From NCBI GenBank assembly GCA_002118135.1, contig BDIU01000460.1, forward strand, positions 1 to 64,000: a DNA stretch of 64,000 bases, given 5' to 3'. Below, one piece after another: positions 48,101 to 63,100 of the stretch. The first letter of the stretch is position 1. Each line of letters begins with the position of its first letter. The DNA comes from Trebouxia sp. TZW2008 (taxonomy: Eukaryota > Chlorophyta > Trebouxiophyceae > Trebouxiales > Trebouxiaceae). The notes under the pieces are model-generated. The model was not told the origin of the DNA, did not search any database, and saw nothing but the letters and a program-made list of their open reading frames with translations. A program made the position numbers and the translations under genes.

Positions 48101-51100
48101 CTGCACACACGCCTGGCTCTTGCTGCGGTGTAAGCATCACTGATATGCCTCATCCCAGAGGCACTGTTGCTGGAGCAGTGATTGTATGTGACCTCGCTTC
48201 TGCAGGATGCTTTGCAATTGGGCTTCAATGAGATGCTGCACACATTCTTCAGCTCCTGCGGTTGTGGTGTGAACATCACCAACTTTCTGCATCTAGCATG
48301 CGCCTTTTGTAATGATCATCCAGTGCACCTTGTGCGTCGGCAAGTTGGTATCTTACTTGCGCAGAATGCTTTGCAGCCAGGCTCCAATCAGATGCTGCAC
48401 ACATTCCCCAGCTCCAGCTGTGGTGTGGACTGGAATCAGCAGGACGGCCTGCTTGGGCTCTCCCTCTGACACTGTGCTGATTTGACTGCTGCCTGCCCCT
48501 GGGCCGTCCTCATTGTCTGTCCTGGTGCTGCCAACCTTGGCTGACCAGAGGGGCTTCGTACTGTCATCTTTGCCTGCGGTGCAGAGGGGTTGACCAAGGA
48601 AATGGTGATGAAGGGCATGTTGGGGGAATGTGGATCAACATGGGGAGGCTTTTTGGGAGAAGCTTTTCCGGGAGAAGCTGTTCGGGATGCTGGACAAACC
48701 CCTTTTGTGAAAAGGAGGACATGGGGGAACATGGGGAGAGAGGGGCAGGTAGAGCTTTCAAGGAGATTTCGGGAGGACACTCTTGCATACAGGGCGCTCG
48801 CACATATATGAACATCACAGCATCATGTCAGCTAGCTTGCAATGTGCTGCCGACCTTGACAGGCTGCTGCTCCATGCCGCACAGACCGAAACTCTAACAC
48901 CACATACTTTGACCCTGACACTCTTCCTTGCTTGGCCATAGCAACCCAGTGGCGTAGGCAGACGGCCATATGCTACTCAAGTTTGCGACACAAGCAAGAA
49001 CATGATACTCGCATGGATGGCAGATGGGAGTTGCAACTACTGCTGGATGTGTCAGTAGCTCGTTTGAACAGCCAGATATGCCCCATGTGCTGAATGGCAG
49101 ACACGCAATGCTGCAGAGGGGCAATGGTGGGGCACGAGGGAGGGAGGTGCTGTCACCTGCAGGGGGGGCGGCCCCAGCAATCATGCTTCTGAGGGCAGCC
49201 AGGAGGGCTGGGGCCTGCAGCAGGTGATGCAGCACCACCTGGGGTAGGTGTGGGGGTGCCACCCTGTTGCTGTTCAGCGCCTCTGCAACCTGAATGAATG
49301 AACATAGTTTAAAGACTTACAATTATGTCTTTAGCATGCTGCCAGTGACTGGGGCTTTGGCCTTGAGTATGCCACCCCGTTGCTGTTCAGTGCCTCTGCA
49401 GTCTGAAAGCACAGATCAAGTCTAGTCTAATGCTTCAACATTTTACATAGCATACTGCCATTTGCTGAGGTCTTGGCCTTGTATGTGTTGCCCTGATGCT
49501 GTTCAGTGCTTCTAGAGCTCAAAGCACATGAAGTAATGCTTTGGGCAACCTAAAGCACATGAAGTAACGCTTTGACGGAGCATGATATGTGGCTGCCAAC
49601 TGCTGAATCCTTGACAGGTCGAGCTTGCAAAGAGGCCGCTGATGTCACATGCATGCATCTTGCAGCAATGCAGTAAATGCAAGCCTCTCACGGTGGAAAT
49701 TACTGTGTATGTAAGCAAATGCCCATACACACACTGCCCTGGCTTAGACACAAGGGAGAACAATGAATGACAAAGTCTTGCAGGAACAACTCATAATCCC
49801 CTTTTGGCTGCTTACTAATGTTTAGTGAGCCCTTCTAACAATTGCTGTTGCCATTGATTTCACCTGCAAGAGGCTATCCAGCACAACAGCCAATGGCAGA
49901 GCCTGCGCTGAGATCTGCTCAAGAGCAGCTACTGTTGCCTGGTCCCCTTCCTCTTCTTCTGCAGTGACTGCCAGCTGGAGCACAACTGCTTAATAAGTGG
50001 GAGAGGCTGTGACTACCGACGCTTGGTTGATGCTCTCTTCACATGTGTCAGAGCTGTTGATCTTACCTGCAAGAGGCTATCCAAGACAACAGCCAGTGGC
50101 AAAGCCTGTGCTGGAATCTGCTCAAGGGCAGCTACTGCTGCCTGGCGCCCTTCCTCTTCTTCTGCAGTGACTGCCAGCTGGACCACAGCTGCATAGTAGG
50201 CGGCAGGTGCTGTGACCAGCAGGCCTTGCAGAACTTGCCCCCCTGTGGCAGCGCCTCCTTTCAGGCTCAGAGTGGCCAGGGCCAGATTGAGTACCTTGGT
50301 CACTCCAGCAGGTGCCTGTTCCAGATACATGTAAGGACACTGGATGTAAGGACATTCCTGTTGTAAGGACAATGTGATTGGGAACCAATCACTGCATTCT
50401 GACTGCAGTGGTCTCACTGAGTAAAGACAATTTGACGTAAGGACCTTTTCTTTTGGGCAACCAAAGCAGTTATTACAAAGAGAAGTCTTTGTATCAATGA
50501 GTGATTACGGGTGACATGTCCTGAATGGGACACCCAATTGCAAGCAATGCAGTTGCAGAAAATGCCTTTGTTAAGGCAGCCTGCTTGGAGCCTCATGGTG
50601 AAGACGGCCATGGACTGCAGCATGGCAAATCATGTGCTCTGCAAAGGTGAGCACAGTCTGACCCTGCTGCAAACACCTGCACAAAATGACAAGCTTGCTG
50701 TGAATTATGCAGACTTGTAAATGACACACAACTTTTCAAATTTGATGCAGAGAAAGCAGGAGCATCTGTATGTACATGATGTCTGCCCTGATTTACCGTT
50801 ACTTTGAGATACTCGAATGCTAAACCACCATGGGAACCCTCCTATTTAGCTATCGTGGCCAACCCCTGACAAGTGCGTGGACTCACCTTGGCAGTCTCGT
50901 TTCTTGGCCAGCCACTGACCCCTGCTTCCCCATCCACCCCCTGGCTGGTGTCTGCATCAGAGTCTTCTTCAAGCAGGCGGTTGGCATATTGAGGCAGATG
51001 GAAGCAGCCCAGCAGGCTGGTCACAGTCACTGGCAACAAACGGTGGCTGTGGAAGAGCACGGTGTCCAAGCAGGCTTCAAAGTCACGCAGGGAGGGGGTG

Positions 51101-54100
51101 GTGAGCAGGGTGTCGGGGTCCAGGCAGGGCCTGAGGAGGGTGACGGCTTCCCTCTCTTGCTGCTGGGGCTGGCTGTTGGAGGCCAGCGCTCTCAGGATCC
51201 TCCTGCACAGCTTGACCTGCAGGACAAATTCACCAGTTATGAGATTGGACAATCAAGGAGCTTCCTGCAGAGGATTTGTGTGTTTGCTGGGGTTTTGACA
51301 GATTCGAAGCAGGGCGACCCCTTCCCTGCGCTGGTTTTCTGAGCTTGGCTGGATGACTTGTTCACAGCATCCTGGCCACTCACAGCGTACATCACCAATA
51401 CATGATGAAGGCATGCACTTTGAGTATGCCTCTCTTGACATCACTCATCATATGAGCTGCAATTGCCAGGACTATTGCAGGCAGCATCTGTTATTCTTGT
51501 GGTCAGCCGCTGAAAAAGACCCAAGGGGCATGTGCTCTTTAGGAAGCACGTTGGCAGGTGACTTTGACATGGGAGCTCAAAGGCTGAAGAAACCTTGACA
51601 GGCATGTGCTTTGCAGGTGCTGCATGTCATTTGGGCAGCGACCCTAGTCTGAGCGTCAAATGGCTGAGCAAGTGCGAGCACGTATGCGCTTTTCAGGTGT
51701 CAAATAACACTTGGGCAGTAACCTTGGTCTGAGAGTTTATTGGCACTGCGCCTGAGGCAGCTTGGCAGAAGAGGGTGGCCAGAAGCGGGGTGCAGAGGGG
51801 GGGCGTACTGCCGTCCAGGGTCACCTCAGCCACCACCAGCAGCAGCTGGCATTTACTCTCTGCTGCTGCCTCTGCATCATCCCTGTCTGCCTGCATATGG
51901 CAGAGACAGTGCCTGAACAAGTCGTTGAATGTTCAAAGGCCCTGATTAGTAACGCAACATTACTAACGCCAGCAGCTGTTCTTGCTGCCTCTGCATTGTT
52001 CCTGTCCGCCTGTCTATATGGCAGAGCTGCGCACAGCACAATTTGACAACATCTTGGTCAGCCATCGACAGACTTTTGGGGCTGCCTGTGCACTGCTTTT
52101 TTGGCTTGCATGACATCATGGGCAGCTAGCTGTGCGCCTCAGCAGAGACATCAGCTTGCTGTTTGCAGAGCATGCAGCAGACATGTTTATCTCCATGCAA
52201 TAAGCTATTTTGCAACCAAATCACGTTGGTGTTATTCCACTAACATAAAACTTTTTCTGTCTTTGACTTGAGGCACTGGCGAGACGATGGAAGAGATCTG
52301 GCAAACTCATAAGTTGGGGCATGATGACCACCTTACATTGCCATGGTATCAGCATAGACCGCAAATTCTGTCTGCAATCAACTCTCAATGAGGAGCTGCA
52401 ATGAATGCTCATTCCAGCTTCTAGTGAGTCCACAACGCCACTGAAGATGCTTCAAGTTAGGGCAAACAGCGCAAACATCAGCATGGCAACTGCAAAACAG
52501 AGTCAAGTCAGGCTGTCACTGAGGGACCAACCTTGTGACTGGTTGCAGCAGCTTGCAGCAGCAGCACCTCCAGCTGGTACAGCAAGCGTGCCACTTGCAG
52601 CAAGCCTGAGTTGCCAGTGAAGTCCAAGACCACCTTCAGGGCTTCCTGCCTGCAGGCAGCTGCTGGTCATAGCTAGACAGAAGAAACAGAAGATAGCGTG
52701 TGCAAGACAAACAATGTCTGGGGTGACTCCTGGCCGGCAAGCATGTATGCAACAGTCCAGCATGAGTGAAGGAGGTGGACCAAGGCGTACACATTGGCCA
52801 CTCGCCAGTCACATGCAGTTCCCCTTGCAATATCGAGAAATAGAGCAGGAAGATGTGTGTGGAAATGGCATCTAGCAGGCATACACACTCCAAGTTGTCT
52901 CTAAATAACTGAGCAGACCATCACACTCTCAGACATGGCATAGCAAGAACAAGCCTACTGGCAGAAGCCGCAGTAGACTGCTTGCATCAACAGGCACTGA
53001 ACTTGACTTGCGTGCGTTGAGTCATGTGCCAGGGTGTGCACAAGCTTGGGGTCTTGCTGCACTCTATGAGGTCATTAGATGTGTGAGCTTGCGCGTTGAG
53101 CTTGACAGCAGAGCGCACTTATACACAGAGCACATGAGAGACAGGAAGGCTGTCCTCACCTGAGACTTGCAAGATGCTGCCTGTAAGTGGGGTCTTCTTG
53201 GGGTTGTACCTCGTCCACATCACCAGCCTCACCATTGGCAACTTTGTCGAGGTCTGGATGCTTGTAGCGGCGGCAGACCAGCTCGCGCATGGTGGCATGA
53301 ATCCGTTCCAGGTCTTCTGTCCAGGCAGATGTAAGCTCCCACAGTTTGCCTTGAGCCTGGATGAGCAGCAAAAGTGCATGTGTGAACATTGGCTGGAGGC
53401 ACAACTTGAAGCCTTGCAAGCCTTTGCAATGTGCATATGCGCATGCCTGACTCTGTGCCGTCATTGATTATCACAGCTGTGGGCCGCAGTGTGGGTCACG
53501 CAAAGCAACACAAGGCCAGCTCCGCATAGCATCAGCAAAGAGCACATGCTCAAAATTGTCTACTGTGCTCACACCTGAGAGATGAGCTCAGGCACATCGC
53601 CATCCCTGCTGGACCTAGCCAGCCAGGACTGCAAACCACGCTCCCCAGTGCTTGTGGGGGAGCCAACACTGCTGCCGCTGAACTGACGGCCCAAGCCGCC
53701 GCTGCTCTGCAGGTCGGCACCGGGCTGGTGCCTAGCGGGGCTGGTCCGCCGATGATGGCCGGGCCCGGGCGAGCTGCTTCGGGCAGCCTGCTTCTCAGCC
53801 CGGCGAGCCCAAGGCCGAAGTGCCGCCCTCTGTGTGCTGTTCTCCTCCTCCATGCTCTCCTGTCAGCAGTGGCAGCAGGAATGGTGACATCGACATCACA
53901 ATGTCATTTTCATTGAGCACAGCTGACAAAAGCACCTGCATAAAGCGTGGGAGTAGCAAACAGAGCCAGGCTGAGCCTGCTCAAAGACGAATGCAGCAAC
54001 AGGCCAAGGAGCTTTTCAGGAGCATCAACCTGTCAGCTAATCAATGCAACTATCCAGATGCCAGTGGTTTTATAGAAGTTCAAGCGCATGTGTATGTAGG

Positions 54101-57100
54101 CTAGCAATGCTGCAAGAGCATGCACAGGTACAAAGCGTGGCAGCACAACATCCACATCATCCAGTTGTGCAATGAGCAGCGCACCTGCTGGTTGATAAGA
54201 TCCTGGAAAGTGGATGTTGGCACAGCAGCAAGCCTCTGAAACATTGATGGCTCCAGCTCGTCCTGCTGGCGCTCCTCTTCATCTGCCTGGTTGCTCTGCT
54301 GTGCTCCAGCTGTGAACACAGTGGTCGTGTGGCCAGCTGCCCCCCTGACTTTGCTGGCCTGCTTCCTTGGGGACCCCCCTCTGGACCCCTCCAGTGAACC
54401 CCCTTGGGAGCCCTTTCTGGGAGACTCTCCTGCAGGGGCTTGAAGGAGGGCTGACAGGGGCACTGCCCCAAAGGGGTTGGTGTCCAGCAGGGGGTTTGGG
54501 CTGGAGGGTTGCGACACCGCTGTGCTGTCAAGCTTAGTCAGGCTGAGAGGGTGTAGCTGCATGAGTGCACGCAGCGCCTCCTGATTCTCAGCAACAAAGC
54601 GCAGTGTGCCACCTGCATAGCTTTACGTCTTGAAACCCTGAAACTTTGGCGTTGTCGCACATCAGCAAAGCAGAAATCCTGTGGACAGACGAACTTGGTG
54701 CCTGCCTGAATCACATTGAAAAGCCAAGATAGCAGGCGTCTGCCAGGTCTGGTCAAGGCTGATCAACTGGTCTGCTGTCAAATGCTTATGCACAGCTGTC
54801 ATTGCATAAGATGTGCTCATTCTCATCTGCAGCAATATTGGGTTCTTGCGCTCCTGGTGTTGCTAAACAAATGGGCTTCACAGCTTTGATCCATCAGCAA
54901 CAGAGGAATGCTTTCATGCCACAAGCAATGCTGGCAGGCTATCGTGGTTGAGGTGTCAAAGCAGTGATAATCTCACCAGGAAGCTGATCAGGGCTCAAGC
55001 AGCTGAGCAGAGCATAGATATTGGACAGCACAGGGCTGCTGCTCTCATACAAGTGAGCCAGTTGCTGCAGGTGGTTGGCAATATGCTGCTTGGGCACAAC
55101 AGGGCCTAGCTGAGTCTCATACTTGAAGAAGCGGATGACAAACTCCTCCCATAGCTCTAAAGCAGCTGCACCATAGCCAATGCCAACTGCCGCTTCCTGT
55201 GTGAATCACACAGTTATTGCAATCAATGCAAAGTGCTGCCTCCTGAGACATGCACAGCAATTGTGTCCATTCCATAGTCTGCTGCCTGAAACAGTTATGC
55301 ATTCATGTCCAGTACCAAGTGCTACTAATTGGGTAACTCTGCAGGCATTGTACTCAATGCCTGCTGCTGCTACCTGAGACAATCACACAGCTGTAACAAC
55401 TGAAATCGAGATCACGGCACCGCTACATCTTGCAGAGATAAATGTGGGCATGGGCAGTTGCAAAACGCAGACAGTGGTTGCCCCTGTGACACAGCAGACG
55501 CTTGCTGTTGCTGTCAGTTAGATTCAGCCATCAGGCTCAGAGTCGCTGTGCAGCTGGTGCCATGGACAATGACACCTTTTGGATGAACCTAGCTGTCAGC
55601 ACGACGGTGTCAGGCTGCGGCATGCAAGCATCACAGGAGTCAGCAGCAAATGCCAGCTTGTATTGAGGGGACAAGCTTGCAGTGCAACGGATGCAATTGC
55701 ATTGGGGCAAACTGCTTTTGCAAATGGCATGCTGAGACTGTGGAAACAGCTGAAAGGCGCCAAGGCAGCCTGCAGCCTCTATGCAGATAGAAACGTGCGA
55801 AGGTCAAATCTTGACAGTCTTGAAAAAAGCAGCAATGTATGTTGTCTTGCAAGGCTGCCTTGTTCTTGGATCACAGCGTAAGTAGCAACTGCTGCCCTAA
55901 ACAGGCGCTGCCTCCCAGGGGGCAGCTTTCTGTCCAAAACACAATGGTCTTGCCAGATCTCCACGATGAGCGTGCAGATCCTCACCTGGATCTGCAGGGC
56001 TTCCTCTGCGCTCCTGTCTATAGCAGCAAGGCTGGCGAGCTGCTGAGCTTGTGTCCCTACGGCAGCTCCTGTGCTTGCGCCACTGCTGTGCTGTGCTGAG
56101 CTCCCATGTGCAGGGCTGCGCCCTGCAGCCCTGCCAGTGACAGCTTCACTGGCATGATGCGCTTTGCTCTTGTCTGACTGTTGGCCGGCTTGCATAACTT
56201 GCTCATAAGATGGAGGCGGGATGGAGTCCTGATCAGGCGTGGCTGCTGAGGCGGTGCCTGGGGGCCCAGGGTAGTCTGACTTAGGGGCTGCATCAGTGTC
56301 TGCAGCTGCACAGCAGAGCTTTATTCAGATGTCTTGTGTACAGGCCCTGATTCTGCAGCTCATGGCTTACAGCATGAGCCACGCCGTTGAAAGAGCTTTT
56401 TCTGGATGGCCTTGGCTCGTGCACCGGACAGTACAGAGCTATTGGAGCACTGATTCAATGTCAGACCTCAAATTGAGGCAGCAAACAAGCTGCTTTCTTT
56501 GAACTTGAGGAAATGTGTCAGCGGAAGAGACAAGTCAGCATGCAGGACCAACTGTCTGTTTGCAGGAGACCTGGCCATTTGAGGAAAGAGTAAGTACTCG
56601 GTGCAAAACCTTGACTGATAAGATACCGCGGAACTGCAAGCATACAAGGTGACATTCATACACACATGTTCTGATACACATGTTCAAGACAGCACAAGTC
56701 CCGCTTGCATTGCCACAGCACAGCAATGTTAATGTTCAGGACTTTACCACGTGCGCTTGTTTGAGCATGCTTGTTTGGGCTGCCAGAAGCATCTGTGGCA
56801 GTGACAGCTGACACTGATGTGTGTGGTCCAGCAGAAGCGGGTATGGGTCCATCTTGAGGGTCAGCAGTCTGCAGTGCCTCCTGCGCTAGGGTCCCATGGC
56901 TGCCTGACTCAGGGTGTTCTGGCCTGCTTGCATCTGGCCTGTGCACTGTGTTGGAAAGCCTGCACACACATTCATGTCACGGCAAGCTCCCGCAGGAGAA
57001 TCATACATGCAGACAGCTGCAATCAATCAATGCACAGGCATTGCGCACAGCCTGTGTGCACGCAAGTCTTGCTTAGCATGAAATACAGGGGTGCGGAGCA

Positions 57101-60100
57101 TACCAGCAAGCCAAGACAGCCAGCCACTGCAGCTGCTTGGGATTGGAGGCTGCCAGCTGCATGAGCGGGCGCCACAAGCTCTGAACTGCCTGCATGCCCA
57201 CAGCCCTAACCACACTCTCCATGCACTCCTGCACAAGCCATGCCTCAGATGACTGTCATTTGTGGCTGTGATCTCTGATCAGAATGGCATTGTATGTCCA
57301 GGCTTGGGACGCAAGGCAAAGCATCGACTCTGTACTGCCCAGCATTGCTTCTTGCATCAATGCAGTGAGGTTTTGAAAGTTGGTTTGTAAGGCCAACAGC
57401 AAGTCATGCAGGTGAGTCACGGCAAGAGGCTGTCTCGCTTCGGCAGGGGTTGATACATGCTGTATGAAGATAGCGTGATGAACAGCTGGCAAGACTTGAC
57501 ACAGCTGCTGATACGACTGTGCCAGCAAACAGATCAGACGCCTCTGCCAGCACAATTTGCAAACAATCTTGCCTATGGGTTGCTTCTGTACAACACTGAC
57601 AGCCTAGACCTGACAGCAGCAAATTTCATGATATATGCATCATAATCAGACAGCGCACAGCATCACAATATATCAATTGTCCATTTGTGAAGCAGCTTTG
57701 CCTGAGATGTATGCAGGTGCTGTGCAGACCTGAAAAACAGGCGACAAAGGTGCATAGTCCCGTGGCCTCATGACTGAAGGTCTGCAAATCTTAGTCAGCT
57801 AGCAAACAGCCAGAAGCATCAACATAACACCTGCATGGTGCCTGTAATTTCACTGCAAGCAGTGATTGTACACACCTGGACAACAGGTGACAAAAGGTGC
57901 ACACTTTCATTGTCTTCATCCTGATGCCTTTTGCTCTGCGCCACACCACTGCCATGGTAATACAGCAGCTGCACTAAATTGCTGATAAGGGCCAAGCCGT
58001 CAGCAGCAATGCTGCTGTTATGGTGACAACACACCAGGATGGTCAGCCAGCGTGCTGAGGTGGCCAGGGTCTCTTGACCAGGGCTAGTGGTAGAGCCCCG
58101 CTGAGAGGGGGCAGGGGTCCTGGGTGTTTGAGGGGGGCTGCTGTTTGGGCTAGTCTGTACAAACATGGCTGTTTTGCATCTGTGGGCTAGTTTGCACAAA
58201 CAAATGATTGGTTTGCATGCATGATGCCTATGCTTGCTGGGGCATATGCTTCAGCTGAAACTGTATTTGCCAGCACCAGCTAGGCGTGTATGCGCACTTG
58301 CATTCACACCAACCTGACTTGTGCAGCGATCAACGGGTGTGTCAAGTGCATTCACCATGGGCGTGATCACACATTTATCATGCTGTAGGAATGTCAGAGC
58401 CCAAGCTGCCTGCGACGCTGCATTGATGCAGTCATGACAGGCGTCCCTCAGTAAGGTGAAGGGGCACCGCAACTCACCTGGCTGGGGGTGTTAGTGGCGT
58501 CATTGACAGCAATGCCGCGCTTGATGAGCTTCTGGAGGTTATGCCTGATGGGCAGAACCCCTGAAGGGCTGCCCCCATGGGCTGGGGCTTGTAGGCTTGG
58601 CCCCAGGGCTCTTGCCACACCAGCAACTTGCTGCCTGGCAACACAAGCAAAGCAGCGCATTGCAGTGCTGCATCAGGCTCGTGTATGTAACTTTGCAGCC
58701 TAGTCTGAATGCTGCTGTGCACATACTCGTCAGTTTGCCGAACAGTAATCACCATGTTACAACACAGTAAGCAAGCACCAGCGATGTCTAGAGTCTGCTT
58801 GAAGATTTCTTTCAAACAGCTGATGATCACAACATAGACATACATGCTTTCAGGATGAAAGCACTACAATCAAGGTTGGAAGTGCGGTGTGGATCCCAGG
58901 CAAAATACCTGAAGAAGGCGTCACTGAGTGCTGCTGCTGCTTCCACAAAGCGCATCAGGATGAGCAGCACAGCTTCGGACTGCCCAAAGCTTGCCAACAC
59001 GTGTGGCAGACCAACAAAGTCCATATCTTTCAGTAGAGTCTCTGCTTGCTGAACAGCCTGCAGACCCACGTTAGCGTCTGATGTTGATGGCAATGAGGAG
59101 TTCCAACAAGATCACGGTTGCGTGCGCAGTGCAAAGGAAGTGCGCTGCATATGCAAAAGATGGCATACATGTGTTGCGAGCACAGGCTGGCGTACATGGC
59201 TGTTGCGTAGCACTTGATGTGTGGTCTTCACAGATCAACATGACGCAGGCATGACATGCGCGTCGCAAGATGCATGGACCAGTCTGGCATACCGAGCAGC
59301 AGTGCATGCCAAGATCAGTGCTGTGTCCCCAATCAAGATGCGTAATATGCTGTCACAGTTGCTAGACTTATGACAGGAGTCTCAAACTCAGTCAATGAGA
59401 GGCAACAAGGATGTGAACTACCAAAACGTCTGCACTTGTGCAACAAGGGAAGCCTACAGGGGACTGCTACATATGCTCATCAGCTGAGGTCGCCAGGCGA
59501 AACAAAGCAGGTCTGCCGAGAACTGACCTGGGACAAGTCAGCTGACCTGGCCCAGTGCTCTACCAGACCAACAGCCAGGTGCATCCTGGTCCAAGTCCAC
59601 ACTGCCCGCACAGCATCATCCCTATCAGGCCCCTATACACATCAACCCTGTGTTTGTTGCAGTGCACCACTGTAAAGCCTGGAGATCTTGAACCCGTTGC
59701 AAGCCTCCTGTGTGCATCAGCTTAGCACCACTTGCAGTGCCCCTGAACACACCAATTTTGAATCTTGCAAGTGACCTGGTTTTGTGGCTTGCAATGTATC
59801 ACAGCGCAAAGTGGTGCGTGCAACAGTCAGGCAATGCACTGCAAGCCATAGTTGTTTTTACCCTGCCATGTGCTGATGTGCTTTTGCTGTTGACCACGGC
59901 GTAGCCTGTTTGTTGGCACATGCTCTGCAAGTATGCAGACAGGTGCCATGACAACATATGGTAGGCAATAATTCACAGACAAGCACAATGCAGCTGCAAG
60001 CTGATGCTGCAAAAATAGCATGGCAACGCAAGTGTCACATGCAACAGGCGTCTAGCCAATGACTGATGGTCACCTTTTCCAGACACAGCTTTTGCACACT

Positions 60101-63100
60101 TTCCAGGTCTTCATCAGTGTCTATCTTGACCAGCGCATTGCCAGCAGGGCTGAGCAGCAAGTGCCACAGCCAGCTCAAGAACTGCTGCTTGGCGCGCTCA
60201 TTGGTGCTGTCCAGTACCGCTGCTGCCACTGCTGTCAACGTCAGCAGTGCTCTGCTTCCCAGTTTGCCTACGCTGTGCAACAGGTGCCTTGCATTGCTTG
60301 TTTTAAAAGCAGTTTTGAGGTGGCAGAATATAGATGTGGTTGGTGTTATGTTCCAAAACTTATGTTTGAATGGTTTGACCTTTCAGCCTGGACTTGATCC
60401 AAAGTCCAGGCTGTGATCGTCGGGTCATGTGCAAGTCAGACAGGCGTGTGATGCGCATGTGACTTTTGGAGTTGGCATTGGGGTGATGCACAATATGCTA
60501 GAGTCATCTGCACCAGCAAAAGTTTGGCAGCATGACTGAGCATGCAAGGTGCATTGATTGGCTTGACAGGAGAAACCGGATCAAGGGCCTGTTGTGTCAG
60601 TTGCCGAGCTATTGTAGACCTTGTGTTCACTGTGCAAGCTTCACACACCCTTTCCCTGAAGACTTCCACTAGCATTGGGATACATGCTTGTCCCACGTTT
60701 CTGCAGGATGCTGCAATTGCTGAATGTACCTGGCAATGAGAAGGCCAGTTCCCGCCAGTCCAGGCGCTGCACCAAAGCAGCAGCCACAGCACTGCCAGCC
60801 TTGCCCTCATTGCTCTTGCCATTGCTGGGACTGACCCAAGCTGCTTGGGTCCAGGCTAGCAGGCTGGCATCGGCCAATCCTTTGGAGCTGCCACCTAACC
60901 TGTCCAGCGTGGCCTGCACTGCTGTGCTGTCTGTAAAATTGCCAAGGTGCTGTGTGCTCGCATAATACCACATTGATGATGACAGTTGTCACATATGCTG
61001 CCTCAGATACTAGGTCTGCGTGGTATAAGCCTCTGTCTTGTCAGGCTGTCACTTTGCTGAGCACCCATGGTCCTGCTGTCAGGTATGCAACGGCAGCACA
61101 GGCAGCAATGCAGGTTGCTTGCAGCCTGTGCATTGGCTTGAGGCCTGATGTGACACATACATGCAAGCATTGATTGCATTGTGGGATGCGTTGTAATGCA
61201 GAGGAAAGTGAGTACCTTGACTGGCTCTGCAGCTGCAATAGCTAGGATCCCAACATGCAGGGCAGCGTGCACCTCAACCTTGAGCTCAGACACCTTAAGA
61301 GCAACCAAAAGCAGCGCCTGCAAGCAAGGCAGCAAGGCTTATTGCCGAGGCAACAGCATGTGTATTGCTGCTTCTGCAACAGGGTATGCTTCCACCCACA
61401 ACCTGTTTTCGCTTGTGTATTTGAGATCTCACAACAGCCCCAGTGTGTTGACCATGCTTGATAACGTCGAATGCTCTTATCAATGCAGTTTGGACATCAG
61501 AGCGCACAGAGTACAAACAAAGCCCTCTGCATGCAGCCCCTCAGCCATCTTGCGCCTATAGGAAAGAGTGCAATTTAGACATATTGCAAGATTGATTGCT
61601 GGCAAGTCATACAATAATCTCAGTACCTTACAGCTTGAAAGAAACAGGCAAGTGATATACCGTGACACTGCTCTGCATCAAGTCTCCAGCATCAGCATCG
61701 CCATCGGCAGCCTTTGGCGCAAGGTACTGAAGGAAAGTAATCAAGGGCATTTGCACATCAGTCCTAATGATGTCAGCATCAAGCTGGGCAATGTCCTCCC
61801 AAGGCAACTGTGCAAACAGGGCTCTGCATGCAGTCAGTGGCCCAGCACCATCGCCCAGCTGACTGCTCTCAGACTCAGCAGCAGGTTTGGTCTGCACAAG
61901 CAGAACAGTGCTTTCTTGAGTCCCACATCAGAGAAGCATGCGCCCTACATTACTCGGCACTGCCAATGCACAACACGCATGCATTTTGGACTATCTCCTG
62001 GATCAATATGACATGGGAGATTGGAGTGTCTATGCTTGGCGTCGCTCTCAGATGTGCTCATGCTCAACTTTATCTGGAGTTTTGCTGGACAGCACAGAAC
62101 TTGAACAAAGATGAAAGGCAAGACCTGCGATGCAACGCATGGCTGACACTCACAACATGACAATAGACTTGAATCTGTCTATGACAATTCGGGAGGCTTG
62201 CACTGTGTCTGGCATGCATGGGCTACTTTACTGTTATGAAGCTGAAGCGCATGTGAGTGCCATATGTTGCATGGATACCTGCTTGCTGGCAACCTGTGAA
62301 GCTGGCATGTTGTGTGATCACAAGACTGTATACTTGCCGTGCAATTTTTGCACTTGTGAGGTAGAGACCTTCGCAACCCTGAAATCCTGATGATGATCCA
62401 TGTTTGTCATTTTGCCACATCAAGATGGAGCAGGCTGGCATCCAACAGACCCTGCTAGAAGCTGTTCCTGTTTGCTAAGATCTCACCTCCAGGTCCGTGT
62501 TAAGGACTGAAGGCAGGACCCCTGGCAGCTGTTCCACAGAGATCTGCAGCAATGCAGCTGACCACACAGCCTGATCAGGGTGCTGCTGCAGCACAGCAAT
62601 AAGCTGCTGTGGGGCCCCAAGCTTATCAGCTGCAGAGCTGTCTGAGTCTAGAAACTTTTGTCCAGCATACAGAGCAAGTTGCCTCACAGTGTGACCAGCT
62701 GTGGGACATCGTGCTGCCAAAACTGGGTTGAAGTCTGCTGCGCTTGTGAGCATGGTGTCCAGCAATGTGAGCATGCTTGCAGCGTTTGAGTCTGCCTCTT
62801 GTAGCAGCCTGCAGTTCGAGTGGTTCAACTTGCTGCATTGCGCTTGCACAAGGGAAGCACAGCTTGGACTTGCAAGCAGCAGTCAGGCAAAGCAAAACCT
62901 CTCCTGATAAAGACAATCAATACAAGGACAGTCTTGGTGTAATGACAATGCAAATGGGAGCCAATCACTGTGTTCTGACTGCAGGGCTACCTCTTCGTAC
63001 GGACAGTTCAACAAACACTTCACTTGGCAATCAAGCACTTGTAAGAAACCGATGTTACTGTACCTGTACACTGCATGTATCATTCGCTGCTCGGCAACCT

